The notes: generated by a model from the sequence alone, not told the origin. DNA of 64,000 nucleotides from Pontederia crassipes (GCA_030549335.1 CM060195.1:50005975-50069974); one strand, 5' to 3'; shown: positions 23,401 to 34,900, counted from the stretch's first letter. Translations and numbers: made by a program.

Positions 23401-24480
23401 AGTGATATCAAATTCTTCTTCAGTTGCGGAACATGGCGGACATCTGTCAGCGTCCTCACAAGATTGTCATAAGTCCTGATCTGCACAGAACCGATTCCAA
23501 CTATCTGATAGGCTGCATCGTTGTCCATGATGATGTTTTCATCATCAATCTTCTAATAAGTTGAGAACCACTCTTTATTCGGAGTCATATGATAGGAACA
23601 CCCCGAATCCAAAACCCAACTATCTGCCAGACATCCTTGATCAGAAGCAGCCAGAATTAAATCATCTTCGAAATTCTCAATTTCCTGTGCCACCGCAGCG
23701 ACGGAGGCCTTCTTCTTCTTCGGACAATTCTTCTTCCAATGACCTGGTTTCTTGCAGTAATTACAGATGTCTTTCGCAGTGATTTTCTTCTACTTCGACT
23801 TAGATTTCTTTGAATTCGAGGACTGTCTCTTCTCTGCGGTCGATATCAAACCCGCGGCCTGAGTCTCTGCAGAATTTTCAGATGTCCTATGCCGAAGTTC
23901 ACGAGTATGAAGACTCGATCTTACTTCTTCCAGACTTATAGTTTCCTTCCCGATAATCATAGATTGAACGAAATTTTCATATGATGGAGGAAGCGAAAGT
24001 AACATAATTATGGCAGCATCTTCATCCTCGATCTTAACATCGATATTTCTGAGTTCCATCAACAAAGAATTTAACTGATCAAGATGTTCCTTCAGAGGGG
24101 TACCTTCCTGCATGCGGAGAGAGAACAGACGTTGCTTCAACAATAACTTGTTAGTGAGAGACTTCATCATATATAGACTCTCGAGTCTCAACCGCAGACC
24201 GGCCGCCTTTTCTTCATCTGCGACCTCGATTATCACCTCATCCGCCAGACACAACAGAATCATCGAGTGCGTCTTCTCCTCCTGTGCCGCCAAAGTTGCG
24301 AGGTCGATATTCTTTTCTTTGCCCTTCGAGTCTTCCTCCTTTGACTTGTTCTTCGACACGTTTGAGAGCGACGTCCAGACTCCTTGTTGCTTCAAAAGCG
24401 CCCGCATCTTGATCTGCCACAACCCAAAACTGTTACTGCCGTTGAACTTCTCCACGCTCACGTTGTGCGATGTCATCTCC
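20493..24480 (-). pseudogene. Copia gag-pol region (fossil)
   Basis: Gag of the UBN2 type at about 24476-23790 (starts MTSHNVSVEKFNGSNSFGLW), zinc knuckle near 23765 (CNYCKKPGHWKKNC), protease near 23600 (DSG), integrase about 23213-22650, RT about 22110-21420 (YVDDML motif), and the RNase H and C-terminal part about 21030-20568. Integrase before RT marks Ty1/copia. The coding region is broken. Confidence 0.92.
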
Positions 24481-24527
24481 CTGCTGATCGAGAATCGCTG
24501 ACAAACTCTAAGGCTCTGATACCAGTT

Positions 24528-24771
24528 TGTTACGAAAAGAGGGAGAGATGGATCGTACGAAATACAGAAGAACGCGAAGAAGAAAAATGGCGGCGGCTTT
24601 TTGTTATAGAATAATGATGATTACAAGGATAGGTCTCTATCTAGACCCCTATGGAGTTTATATAGGCACTCCCTTTGACAGATGATAGCGAGACCTCCGT
24701 AGGAGAATTCTGCTGAAGCGCCTGATTATGTAGGGGGACCAACTGGGTTCATATTCAAGGCATTATTAACA
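24528..24771 (-). repeat. Copia LTR copy 3 (5' LTR)
   Basis: 244 bp with TGTT...AACA ends, followed internally by the initiator-Met primer site. Contains a TATA-like GTTTATATAGG shared by all three LTR copies. Confidence 0.93.
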
Positions 24772-27700
24772 TGTATTTTAATATTTCTCATGCTCTCGAA
24801 CGACTTTTAGATTTATCATCTTGTTATTCTATTAAGATCATGTTTCTGACGAATTTGAACAGGTAGTACCAGAAGTGATAATGAACCCTTACACAATCAT
24901 TGAAGAATCAATGGATAACACTGAAGACGGAATTGACTTAGATGAAAAAGAGTCAATCCCTTTCAAGGAATCCGTCTTAGAGAAGACAGACATACCTTCT
25001 TCATCACCAAACCCAGAACTCAAGAGCTTGCCTACTCATCTCAAATATACTTTTCTCGAAAAAAATTCATTTCCTCTGAATTAACTGACATAATGGAAAA
25101 CAAACTTTTACAGGTTCTCAGGAAACACAAAAAAACTATTGCTTGGTCCATCAATGATATCAAGGAAATATCCCCATCAATATGTATGCATAAGATTTTG
25201 ATGGAAAAGAAAAGTAAACCAAGCACCCAATTTCAGCGTATGTTAAACCCAACTCTGAAAGAGGTAGTTAAGAAAGAAGTAATCAAACTTCTCGATGCAT
25301 GTATCATTTACCCTATGTCCGATAATCCTTGGATTAGCCCCGTACAAGTAGTACAAAAAAAAGGGGACATCACTGTAATTACTAATAAGGAAATTGAGTT
25401 GGTACCTAGCAGGACAGTTACAGGTTGACGTGGGTGTATCGACTATCGCAAACTCAACAAAGCAACACGCAAGGATCACTTCCCTCTACCATTCATGGAT
25501 CAAATGTTGGAACGAATAGCAGGACATAGTTTTTATTGTTTTTTAGATTGTTATTCATGATACAATCAGATTGTTGTGGCGCCTCAAGATCAGGAGAAAA
25601 CAACATTTACCTGCCCGTACGAAACTTTTACCTATCGAATGATGCCCTTTGGACTCTGCAACGCACCGACAATATTTCAAAGATGCATGATGGCAATATT
25701 TACTGATATGAATGAAAAGATTCTTGAAATCTTTATGGACAATTTTACTTTGTTTGGTGACTCATTTGACAATTGCCTTAAAAATTTAACCTCAATTTTG
25801 CAGCGTTGTGAAGAAACAAATCTGGTATTAAACTGTGAAAAATGTCACTTCATGGTGAATGAAGGCATTGTCTTTGAGCATAAGATTTCCAATAAAGGAA
25901 TCGAAGTAGACAAGGACAAGGTGGATGTAATCGCAAATCTACCCCCGCCCACATCTGTAAAAGTTGTCCGGAGTTTTTTGGGTCATGCTGAATTTTAGAG
26001 AAGATTTATCAAGAATTTTTTCAAGATAGCCAAACCACTCACCAATCTTCTCGTTAAGGACACTAAGTTTATTTTCAATTCTAATTGCATATTTGCTTTT
26101 ACTACATTAAAAGAGAAACTTACATCTGCTCCCATTGTTGTAGCCCCTGATTGGAGTCTTCCGTTCGAACTCATGTGCAACGCTAGTGATGGAACCATCG
26201 GTGCTGTATTAGGACAAAGGCGGGACAAAATTTTTTGAGTCATCTACTATGCTAGCCGAACTCTAACTCCAACTCAAATGAATTATGCCACAATGGAAAA
26301 AGAGTTTCTAGCTATCATTTTTGCTTTTGATAAATTCCGATCTTATTTAATCTGCTCACAAGTTGTTGTCTACACTGATCATGCAGTTATAAAATATCTC
26401 ATGACAAAAAAAGAAGCCAAACCTCGACTACTCAGGTGGATTCTTCTTTTACAAGAATTTGACATAGAGGTTAAAGATAAGAAGGGGACCGAAAACGTCG
26501 TAGCTGATTATTTATCTCGTTTGGAAGTTTATCCAATTGAGAAAACTGATATACTTGAAGAATTTTCGGATGAGAAAATCTTTTATTTCAATTCTTGTGA
26601 TAAAGTAAAAATAATTGATAAGTCATCTTGGTTTGCTGATTTTGTAAATTTTCTTGCATGAAATTGGCTCCCTACAGGATGGACATCACAACAAAAGAAA
26701 AAATTCTTTTCAGATGTGAAACATTACTTGTGGCAAGATTCATATCTTTTTAAGGTTTGTGCAGATCAAGTAATTAGACGTTGTGTTCCTGAATCTGAAT
26801 TCAATAGCATTCTTACACATTGCCACACAAGGGAAGCTGGAGGCCACTTCGGCCCCAATCGGACAGTTGCAAAAATCTTGAAAAGTGAATTTTATTGGCC
26901 CACTATTTTTAAATATGCTCAAATTTTTTGTAAGTCATGCGATCAATGTCAAAAGACTGGTAACATCTCGAAACTTCATGAAATGCCCCAAGCTATATTG
27001 TGATATTTTTTATGTTTGGGGAATTGACTTTATGGGACCCTTCCCTAAGTCATTTAATAACGAGTACATTTTGGTTGTTGTAGATTCTGTATCTAAGTGG
27101 GTAGAGGCGATTGCCTCTCCTACTAATGATGCAAAGGTGGTGGTTAAGTTTTTTAAAAAGAATATTTTTTCTAGATTTGGCACACCTAGAACTATAATAA
27201 GTGATAATGGCACCCATTTTTGTAATAAATTATTTGTAGGACTTTTGACGAAATTTGGAGTTACACATAAACTCAGCACTCCATATCACGCGCAAACATG
27301 AGGTCAAGTTGAGATATCTAATAGGGAAATAAAATGCATTTTGGAAAAAACTGTGAATTTCTCTAGAAAGGATTAGTATGTTAAATTAGATGATGCTTTG
27401 TGGGCCTATCGTACTGCTTTTAAAACTCCTATTGGAATGTCACCATATAGACTTGTGTTTGGTAAGGCGTGTCATTTACCTGTTAAATTAAAGCATAAAG
27501 CTTATTGGGCTACTAAATTTCTTAATTTTGAGCCTACAGAAACAGAAAAGGAAAGATTACTCAAGCTGAATGAACTGGAGAACTCCGAAGTAATGCTTAT
27601 GAAAATAGCAAAATATATAAGGAGCGCATAAAAAATTGGCATGATCAACGCATACAAACTAGGAATTTTCAACTTGGTCAACAAATTCTCTTATATGACA

Positions 27701-27910
27701 GTAGACTTAGACTTTTTTCAAGTAAACTTAAGTCCAGATGGACGGGCCCCTTTCTTATAGTCTCCTCATCACTTTTTGGAGTTGTTGAAATTTGCACAAT
27801 GGACAAAAAGTATCAATTCAAAGTCAATGGACAACGTCTCAAGAACTATATAGGTGGTGTTCATCATGAGGAAGTTGATTTTATTATTCTTATTGATCCA
27901 TGATTATGAC
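24772..27910 (+). pseudogene. Gypsy RT, RNase H and integrase region (fossil)
   Basis: Reverse transcriptase about 25100-26000 (MMPFGLCNAPTIFQRCM, the catalytic region and LNCEKCHF), RNase H about 26040-26560 ([29 protein letters not shown]), integrase zinc-binding region about 26800-26980 (HCHTREAGGHFG ... CDQCQKTG), catalytic core about 27010-27480 ([22 protein letters not shown]), then the usual C-terminal part to about 27900. The region is broken. Confidence 0.9.
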
Positions 27911-27978
27911 TAAGTCAAGATGAAGACTATAAATCAGAACTATTCTATCTAAACTTACTCTTTTTGAGAAAAAAATTC

Positions 27979-28740
27979 ACACGGCCCATGAGTCGTGTCC
28001 CCCATTACTGATAAATTTGCTCGTTGTGCAGAATTTTTAAATAACACGGACCGTATTTTCACAAAATGGGCCATGTAATGCAAATGCAGAAATGCGGACC
28101 AGCTGTCACGCATTCAGTAACACGGCCTGCGTTGGCACAACATGAGCCGTGTTACTCCTCGGAATCGTAAACGCCAAAGTCAAACACGGACCGTTTGACA
28201 GCAACACGGTTCGTGTTGCACTGGGATACGCAAACCCGTCACCTACCTGCATTTACAACACGGCCCGAGTCGCCATAAGATGCCCCGCGTCGGATCGTCC
28301 CCACACCCATCTCCGATCGTCTTCTCCGCCGCCGTCAACATCCGCGCTCACCGTCGAACCGCACCACCACCAGCGTTGCCACCAGCCGCATCGCCGAACC
28401 ATCTTCGTCCTCTTCTCCGCCACCGTCGGCAAGTCCGCCGCCGTCAGAAAGCCCACCGCCGACTGCAAGTCCGTCGTCTGCACCGAGTCACCTCATCGCC
28501 GGCTTCTTGTGCGGCATATTTTCGCCGGCTTCTTCGACCACATTCACGATGACCACAGTCCGCCGCCGAGAACGACATCGACTTCTCTCAGAAACTCCGA
28601 TGACGAACTTGCAGAAAAATGGACCGTGTTTCTGCAACACTGACCGTGTTCTTCAAATAACACGGCCCGTTTCTCCACAACATGGTCCGTGTTGCTTACT
28701 GTCACAAACAAACAGTTTTACCTTGAAACGGTCCACTTTT
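27979..28740. repeat. Second cluster of AACACGG-N-CCGTGTT words (gypsy 3' region)
   Basis: About a dozen full or half copies of the leader palindrome are scattered through 760 bp between integrase and the 3' ORF, for example near 28032, 28203, 28257, 28657 and 28680. The intervening sequence is GC-rich and yields chance Pro/Arg-rich frames. Confidence 0.75.
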
Positions 28741-28747
28741 TTTCCTC

Positions 28748-29182
28748 ATGGCAGCGCCCCGCACAGTCTCCATGGATTTTGAGGAGGTCGGTTTGGACGC
28801 CCCCGAGCCAACTATGGTACCGAGACCCCCATACGTTGATTATAGAGATGGGGATCTTGCCCGCGCTTTGATGAGGCTTCATCGAATGGAATCACCGGCC
28901 ACCAAATTTGCTTGCCCTTGTTTCATGCATGACACTAATATTACTGATGATATTTTGATTCTTTTTGGACGCATAGGGATGGTAGAGTTCATACTGAAAA
29001 ATTGGCCAACATATGATCGAGTGGCTTTGAAATTTCTAAGTTCATTTCAGATGACGCACACAAGCTTTGCAGGAGAAGCGTCAGAGCAAATATTTTTCAG
29101 GATGTACAATGATGACTACACCAAAGGGAATAGAAGAGAAGGAAATCATCCATTCAGAGAGTCTTGTGGCTACTTTGTCTAG
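28748..29182 (+). pseudogene. Extra ORF downstream of gypsy integrase (fossil), possible ATHILA ORF-1 relative
   Basis: A 144-codon frame beginning MAAPRTVSMDF and containing TYDRVALKFLSSFQM and IFFRMYNDDY. The spacing of these blocks resembles the plant ATHILA ORF-1-like domain (a stretch like TYPELTLEFLSTL followed by ITFRLFG). The match is by eye and weak. Its place between integrase and the 3' LTR fits the Athila/Tat lineage. Confidence 0.4.
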
Positions 29183-29765
29183 AGTCACATCTTAGAGTTT
29201 TATTTTCTTGCTCCTCTTTTGTACTCTGAATTTCGGCTTTATAATGTTTTATTCTTCAGCAATGGAGTAATCTTCTTTTGTTGGTTTTACATTGCTGAAC
29301 TCCACTTTATTTCGATGAAAGATTATTTTATGAATATGAATATTCTATTTGAATCAAATTTATTCTTAAACATCTCGTATCTCTCGCCTATCTACTCTTG
29401 AGATTTAGTGGGTGTGGACTTAGACTTACTCGGTTGAGAAGTCTTTGAGATGAATCAATCATTTATGTTTTAATCCTTAAATATTTGGAGAACGATTTGG
29501 TTAAACTTTCTCCAAATATTTAACTGATACAACAGATAGGACATCTGGTTAGAGTCCTAATTTATTTTATTTCCATCAGATGTAATTTTCTTACTCGATT
29601 AACGGTGGAGGAATGTTTAGTAAAACTAACATTTCTTCTAATTGGTATTTCTTTTTCTTGGATCTGCTCCTTGTTTCCTTCATGATTATCTTCTTAATTC
29701 ATTTCTCTACAAGAATTGTCATCTAGTAAGAGTGAGAGATAAAAGTCCTCGTGGGATCGATATTT

Positions 29766-29828
29766 TTTACTACTTGTGCGATCGATATACTTGCCGAACT
29801 TTTCTACTTTATAGAAAAGTAGCCATCA
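29766..29828 (+). repeat. 3' end of the gypsy 3' LTR
   Basis: Matches the 5' LTR remnant at 17181-17243. The LTR's left end is not resolved; it starts somewhere after about 29185. Confidence 0.85.
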
Positions 29829-31935
29829 AAATCAAAACACTCGAACTACACAACTCGCGCAGTTTTTTATAAACAAAGAACCCGGCCCGGATTGTCCATA
29901 ATCTGGCCCGAATTAGACCAACTTGGACCGAGTCCTTCCTAACTCGGTCCGGATCCGCCATTAACGCTTCCCCCGAACTTTGCTCACACCAGCAACCCGG
30001 CTCGGGCTCTGTCTGACCTGACTTGGGTATCGACCGGAGAAGGCGATCAGACGGATCGACTTTTTCGATCCGATCGCGCATTCAACTTAGCCCGAGTATG
30101 ACCCTGACCCGGCCCGGGTTCTTATTCGATTTTTTTTGAGACTGATTTCGTCAGAAGCTCGGCATGGGTTCCTCCCGGACTCGGTTGGGGTTCTGACCAA
30201 CACAATGTTAATATTCAGATTTACGAACCCATATTTACGTAATTGATATATAATCTTTCCATCAAGATAATTATGCTCAACAGAACCATGTTATCCCTCT
30301 AATGATTAAGCAGAATCGAAAGATTGTAATGTCAACTTCATTGTGATCCTTCATGAACGATGAATGATGATTCTTATGAATTATGTGAAGAACAATGATG
30401 AACCTTTATGATTTCTATGAAATGATAAATGATCGTCCGCTCCCTCTCCGGACGATCGTTGAAAAGAACTTATGATGGACGATCGTTTGACTTCCGGATG
30501 TCCGGTATGTGAATAGTGGTATTCGACCCTAACCGAACTCTCTGATTTTATTAGGCTTCTGTCCACTTGATTTGTTAAAGAAAGAAAATAACTTAAAGAT
30601 GATTCGGAGCTATGATTCATACGGCCTTGATCAATCTTCGAAATTCGAATTGAAAGAGAGGTCTGTGATGACTCGGAGCTTCGCCCCTTACAGCCTTAAT
30701 CGATCTTCGGATCGAAAGAGAGGTCCGGTATGATGGGAGAAAGTTAAGCCAGTTTGCACTTCCTCATAGGTTACCATTTGAAATTTCTCCTTTACAAATG
30801 ATTCCTCCTTGTGCGAGGTCATCCCAGCTCGACGAGGCTAGCCGTAGCACTGATCATCCACTGACCCATGATTATCAAAATACTTGCACCATGAGTGTAG
30901 ACAACGGTACTTCCTAAAAGAATGAAGAGCTCTTCCAAAGAACGAAAGAATGAAATAACGAAAAAAAAATGAATGAATGAAAGAATGAAAGAAAAAAAAT
31001 GAAAGAAAGAAAGAAAGAAAGGAAATAAAAAGATATGAATCATGTTATGATCACTCTCCACTCTATTATCCACTTTTACATTTCATTATATGATCTCTTC
31101 ATGCTTATTCTGACATATCTAATCTAAGATTTATACGAACTCACACTTAGTTTTATGTTGATGGTTGAGCTTATTTCCCTGTGTGAACCCACGGATACAT
31201 GATGATGACTTGTGACGTGTTGGTGTGCACGTAAAGACTTCATTTTGAATTATATGTGCATATGGTTATAGTCATGTGTAGTATGAGTCGTATTTTTATT
31301 CATTATATTAGATGATATACTTATCTAGATTAGGTCTTGGTCGATCGCAGGTGTTTCTATGTTGTACTCATACTTTTATCGAGAATATTGGATGTTATCT
31401 TTTTGTTTCCGCACTATATTTTCTTTCGGGATATTTTTGACACATTTACCAAGTTGCTTTCACATTTTCCTATTTATTGTTGTATTATTCCATTTGCTAA
31501 GTCTTCCGACCGTTGGGTTAATAGAAGAGTCAAGTTAAAGAAAAGAGAAGAGAAAGAAAGTAACGCATGGGAGATGATTGGCTACATTTATTTTTATGTC
31601 CACTTAAACAACTTTTTTAATACAATTAGTACCACGTGAAATTTAACTTTATATAGTGGAAAGTACCAGTACGTAGCTTATTTTTATTGACTTCAATTTT
31701 AGAAAAAAAAGAGTAATAATTTAGTAAACACTTGCTAGATAAAAAGCCCAAAAATAGTGATAAACTATTTCAAATTTATAGATGACCAGAGATTATATTT
31801 TTGTTGAATGGTTAAGCATTTATTTTCTTTTTTCATTCTTAAGTCGAGTTAATGAGAGAGAAAAATCCCTGACTTGTCCTTTTCTTGAATAGATTCATAT
31901 ATATATGGATGCGTTAACGAGTGATGGCCTATTAA
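29829..31935. other. Repeat-derived spacer
   Basis: 29878-30195 contains a third cluster of palindromic words, here of the form AACCCGG-C-CCGGGTT (best copy ACCCGGCCCGGGT at 30107-30119). An imperfect tandem duplication of about 65 bp lies at 30598-30730 (GGAGCT ... GAAAGAGAGGTC). A GAAA-rich tract covers 30950-31025. The stretch 31130-31400 has the look of an LTR or retroelement end, but no boundaries or domains could be set. No host gene seen. Confidence 0.5.
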
Positions 31936-32226
31936 GGCCCACAGCCCAGCCCGAAACGAGAAAGAGGGCCCTTCCTAATAATCCCCAACAAAATATTATG
32001 AGATTTCCTCTCCCCGTTACGAGGCAATGCACAGCGGCGCCAAAAGCCGTAATTACTAAAGTTACCCCTGTGCAATTGACAAAAAATATTAAATAATAAG
32101 TACTTATAGGCAAACCCACTGTTCCGTTTGGTCATTCTGGTCACTCGCCAAACTACCTGATGCAATCCCTATATATTCTCGCTCCCGCAGTCTCGGCGGA
32201 ATTCTTTCCATTGAAGGAAAGCGAAC
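31936..32226 (+). promoter_or_regulatory. Promoter of the DnaJ-like gene
   Basis: A TATA box (CTATATAT) lies at 32168-32175, about 50 bp upstream of the start codon. A GGCCCA site-II-type element is at 31936-31941 with further GCCCA words just after it. Such elements are common in promoters of genes active in growing cells. Confidence 0.6.
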
Positions 32227-33354
32227 ATGGACTTCGCCGCCGCCGCCGGCATGCGATCGGAGGCGGAGCGGTGGCTGCTGGACGCCGTGAAGCTCCTCGC
32301 GATGCGAGACCTCGAAGGCAGCAAGCTCTTCGCCAGCCGCGCCATGGAGTACGACCCCTTCCTCGACGGGGTCGATGAGGTCCTGGCGGTGGCCGACGTG
32401 CTCCTCGCCGCCCAGCGTCGCGTCAACAATCACGTCGACTGGTACGCCGTCCTACGACTCCCTCATCCCTCCGTCGACGGCAGCGGCGGTCCCGACTCGT
32501 CCTCTTCGTTGGAAGCGGTGAAGCGGCAGTATCGATACTTCGCCCTGCTCCTCCGGCCGGAACGCAACAGGAACCCGGGAGCCGACTACGCCTTCAAACT
32601 CGTCTCCGATGCCTTCTCCATCCTCTCCAACCCGGTGAAGAAGTCTCTGTTCGACGCCCAGCTCCGCGTTGCCGCTTCTGTGGCCGCCGGCGCCCGTGTT
32701 CCTGCCACGAAGGGGACCAATCCAACCCCCTCCTCGCACCCGGGCGAGCCCTTTTGGACTGCTTGCCCGTCCTGCTGCTACGTGCACCAGTACGCCCGGG
32801 AATACGTCAACCTGTCGCTGCGTTGCCCCACCTGCTGCCGTGCTTTCTTCTCCAGCGAGCTCGCGGCGCCTCCCACAATCGTCCCCGGCTCCGACAAGTA
32901 CCAGTGCGCCTGGGGATTCTTCCCGCTGGGGTATCCCAATGGGCCAAAGTTTAATTTTGATGCGAACTGGAAGCCCTTCCATCCAGTGCATCCTAGCAAT
33001 GATGCCCGCGACACGCGAGAGGCGTCAAGGCAACCGGCAAATGGACACAGTGAGGCCGGAGCCACGGTGCAGAAGGAGAACGCCGGCCAGCCGCCCAAAC
33101 CAGCGGTGCTGCCCGGTAGGAACAAGAAGAGGATGGCGCAGAAGAGGGTAGGCAGGCCTCCCATAAAAAGTGCAAGGTCGCAGGAACGTCAAGGAAGCGG
33201 AGCGAGGCCGAGAGGTCGTGATGACGAGAAGGCCGACGGTTTCAATGGCGCGCGCGGCAGCGTCGACTGCGATGTTGATGTTAACTTTTTCATCGACATG
33301 GATGTATCAGATGAGATTACGGGCGATCTGCAGGACCTGCCGTTTGCTTTCTGA
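32227..33354 (+). CDS. DnaJ-like protein without HPD triad, short DUF3444-family relative
   Basis: A single-exon gene of 375 codons. Residues 1-65 form the helical N-terminal region typical of the plant J-protein/DUF3444 family (EAERWLLDAVKLL, GSKLFASRAMEYDP). Residues 71-145 match a J-domain (DWYAVLRL, LVSDAFSILSNPVKKSLFD), but the HPD triad needed to stimulate Hsp70 is replaced by RPE (110-112). Residues 177-210 hold two CPxC pairs (CPSC, CPTC) in the usual FWTACPSC context. Near 305 there is an AT-hook-like GRPPIK in a basic stretch, and the tail is acidic. The C-terminal DUF3444 domain of the longer relatives is absent. I infer a nuclear, chromatin-linked role; it is not a standard Hsp70 co-chaperone. 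The start fits the TATA box and the family N-terminus. GC-rich codons contrast with the flanks. Confidence 0.88.
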   Translation: MDFAAAAGMRSEAERWLLDAVKLLAMRDLEGSKLFASRAMEYDPFLDGVDEVLAVADVLLAAQRRVNNHVDWYAVLRLPHPSVDGSGGPDSSSSLEAVKRQYRYFALLLRPERNRNPGADYAFKLVSDAFSILSNPVKKSLFDAQLRVAASVAAGARVPATKGTNPTPSSHPGEPFWTACPSCCYVHQYAREYVNLSLRCPTCCRAFFSSELAAPPTIVPGSDKYQCAWGFFPLGYPNGPKFNFDANWKPFHPVHPSNDARDTREASRQPANGHSEAGATVQKENAGQPPKPAVLPGRNKKRMAQKRVGRPPIKSARSQERQGSGARPRGRDDEKADGFNGARGSVDCDVDVNFFIDMDVSDEITGDLQDLPFAF

Positions 33355-33480
33355 AGGATGATGATGAACCTGTTCTTGGAGCTTTTTTTACTGCAACATT
33401 GCAACTTTGACATTGGTGACTATGAACTTGAACTTAGATATATATTCCTATAAGCAGTATATCCATTTTTGCCTTCCTAT

Positions 33481-33486
33481 AATAAA
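33481..33486 (+). terminator. Candidate poly(A) signal of the DnaJ-like gene
   Basis: AATAAA about 127 bases after the stop codon. Confidence 0.5.
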
Positions 33487-34900
33487 TTACATATAGATGG
33501 ATACATTATTGTGTGCCCTACTGCCCTGCCCACTAGATTTTGATTCACTCGCATGTTATTTTATCATTACACAACTGTGGAATGTATGATTAGAACTGTG
33601 CAGACTGTCGTTTCATAAGAACTTTTTGTGAACTCGATCTTTCTGCATGAAAATCGAGGGGGAAGCTAGAAAGTGTCTTGGTTTTTTGGTCGAATCTAAA
33701 TAGATTTTTTCCTCTTCTTCCAGCTATGTTAAGCAACATCTTTGATTAGATTTGATCGTTAACAACATTATCAATTTTATATTAACAAATATACTCTGTA
33801 ACTTCTCAAGCGATTTTATGATTTTTTTTGTTTTTCTTATGAATTTGTGATACATTTAACAGAGGAATCCTCATATGTACTATTTTCATTGTCTTTCAAC
33901 TTGAACATAATAGAAATAACTATTACTTTATCTGATATAAGTTGAATAACAAGTTATATTATTTTTTAACCGTGAAGCAACATGAACAATACAATCAAAT
34001 TATTCTAACATTCTTATACCGCAATCTTGTATGATCTGCTTCAATTTCTTACAAATGGGGAAAAAATGCTAATTGGTAAATAGATACAAGATTATCCTTG
34101 AAAATGTAAACTCATTGAGCTTTTTAGCCATACAAATAAGACGCTAATTCTAATAATATTTCTAAAAGATTGCGGCTCGAGCATTCATTCATGGGACGTC
34201 CGAAGAGCCAGGTCGCCGGCCACGGTGAGAACTGTCCTTGTCAGTGGCGTCGAACTCGAAGCAGCGGCAGCGAGAATCGGCAAGATCTCTGTGCATCGTC
34301 GGCGTCGATCGAGCAACGGCAGTGGCAGGCAGCAGCACCGCAGCGATCATGTGGTTATGACCGTGAAGCACATTTGAGGGTGGAAGTCGGGCGAATATTT
34401 TTTATCTCTTTTTTCCTCTTCTTTATTATCAACGTAAGAAAGATTTTTTAATTTCTAACTTAATTTGTTTAAGAGTGACAGGCACCCTACATAAATACTT
34501 ATATTTAATAGCAGAGTCAAAGAAAACGCCCAACGGCAATGGCCATATAAATAATATATTCACAAGAAAATATTTTCTTCTGAACGTCAATATATTTATT
34601 TCATATTACTTTTGAATCTTCTAAATGTCTGAGGTTTTTTTCGACTAAGTTTTATAATTAAATATTCAACAGAATGGCAGGTGAACATCGATATTAAAAA
34701 TGAATTTGATTCACACAAGGTTGTTAACGACTAATGTACAAAAATCTTCTACTAATCAAGCAGTTAAAAAATTTGATTGTACGAAAGGTTCATAAATATA
34801 CAAAATCTTTATTTATCCGGGGAGAAATATAATTTGTTTAAGCGAATGTAGGCATTTTCACGAGTATCTATTAGTATTAACGAGTTCCTTCAATTAAGGT
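33487..34900. other. Spacer between the DnaJ-like gene and the snoRNA host gene
   Basis: AT-rich. A GC-rich island at 34170-34400 encodes a 93-residue frame without recognisable domains. Nothing else that I can support. Confidence 0.45.

Larger units (their letters stand above)
19767..24771 (-). mobile_element. Ty1/copia LTR retrotransposon fossil with three LTR copies, nested in the gypsy element
   Basis: Minus-strand element. In its own direction: 5' LTR (24771-24528), initiator-Met primer site (TGGTATCAGAGC, just left of 24528), gag, protease, integrase, RT, RNase H, polypurine tract (AAGGTGGA, about 20497-20504), LTR (20492-20250), then a second copy of the primer site, leader and gag start (about 20249-20050), and a third LTR that begins at 19767 on the plus strand. 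The outer edges are flanked by TGTGT (left) and TGTAT (right) in the gypsy sequence, close to a 5-bp target duplication. The coding part is broken, with about eight to ten disruptions. The complete LTR pair (243 and 244 bp) differs at around twenty sites by eye, suggesting a few million years. Confidence 0.92.
17181..29828 (+). mobile_element. Ty3/gypsy LTR retrotransposon fossil, Athila/Tat-like, with nested copia
   Basis: Plus-strand element in the order LTR remnant, primer-binding-like site (around 17245-17270, GCGCCGTTGTCGGAGAC), leader, gag, protease, reverse transcriptase, RNase H, integrase, long 3' non-coding part, an extra ORF, LTR. Domain order RT-RH-integrase marks Ty3/gypsy; the primer site and the ORF beyond integrase point to the Athila/Tat branch. 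The 3' LTR ends at 29828; only the last ~63 bp of the 5' LTR remain, so no target duplication can be read. A copia element (19767-24771) is inserted between protease and RT. The element is broken, with roughly ten or more disruptions besides the insertion. The two 63-bp LTR ends still match closely, but this is too short to date it well; it must be older than the nested copia. Confidence 0.9.

Noticed and set aside
28149-28643. Pro/Arg/His-rich frames in two phases
   Set aside because: Chance frames in the GC-rich 3' non-coding part of the gypsy fossil; the composition follows the palindromic words.
29829-30195. The third palindrome cluster as part of the gypsy 3' LTR
   Set aside because: The match with the 5' LTR remnant ends at 29828, exactly where the primer-binding-like site begins at the other end.
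32104-33175. Overlapping minus-strand and second-frame ORFs over the DnaJ-like gene
   Set aside because: High-GC shadows; only the 375-codon plus frame shows domains and a TATA box at the right distance.
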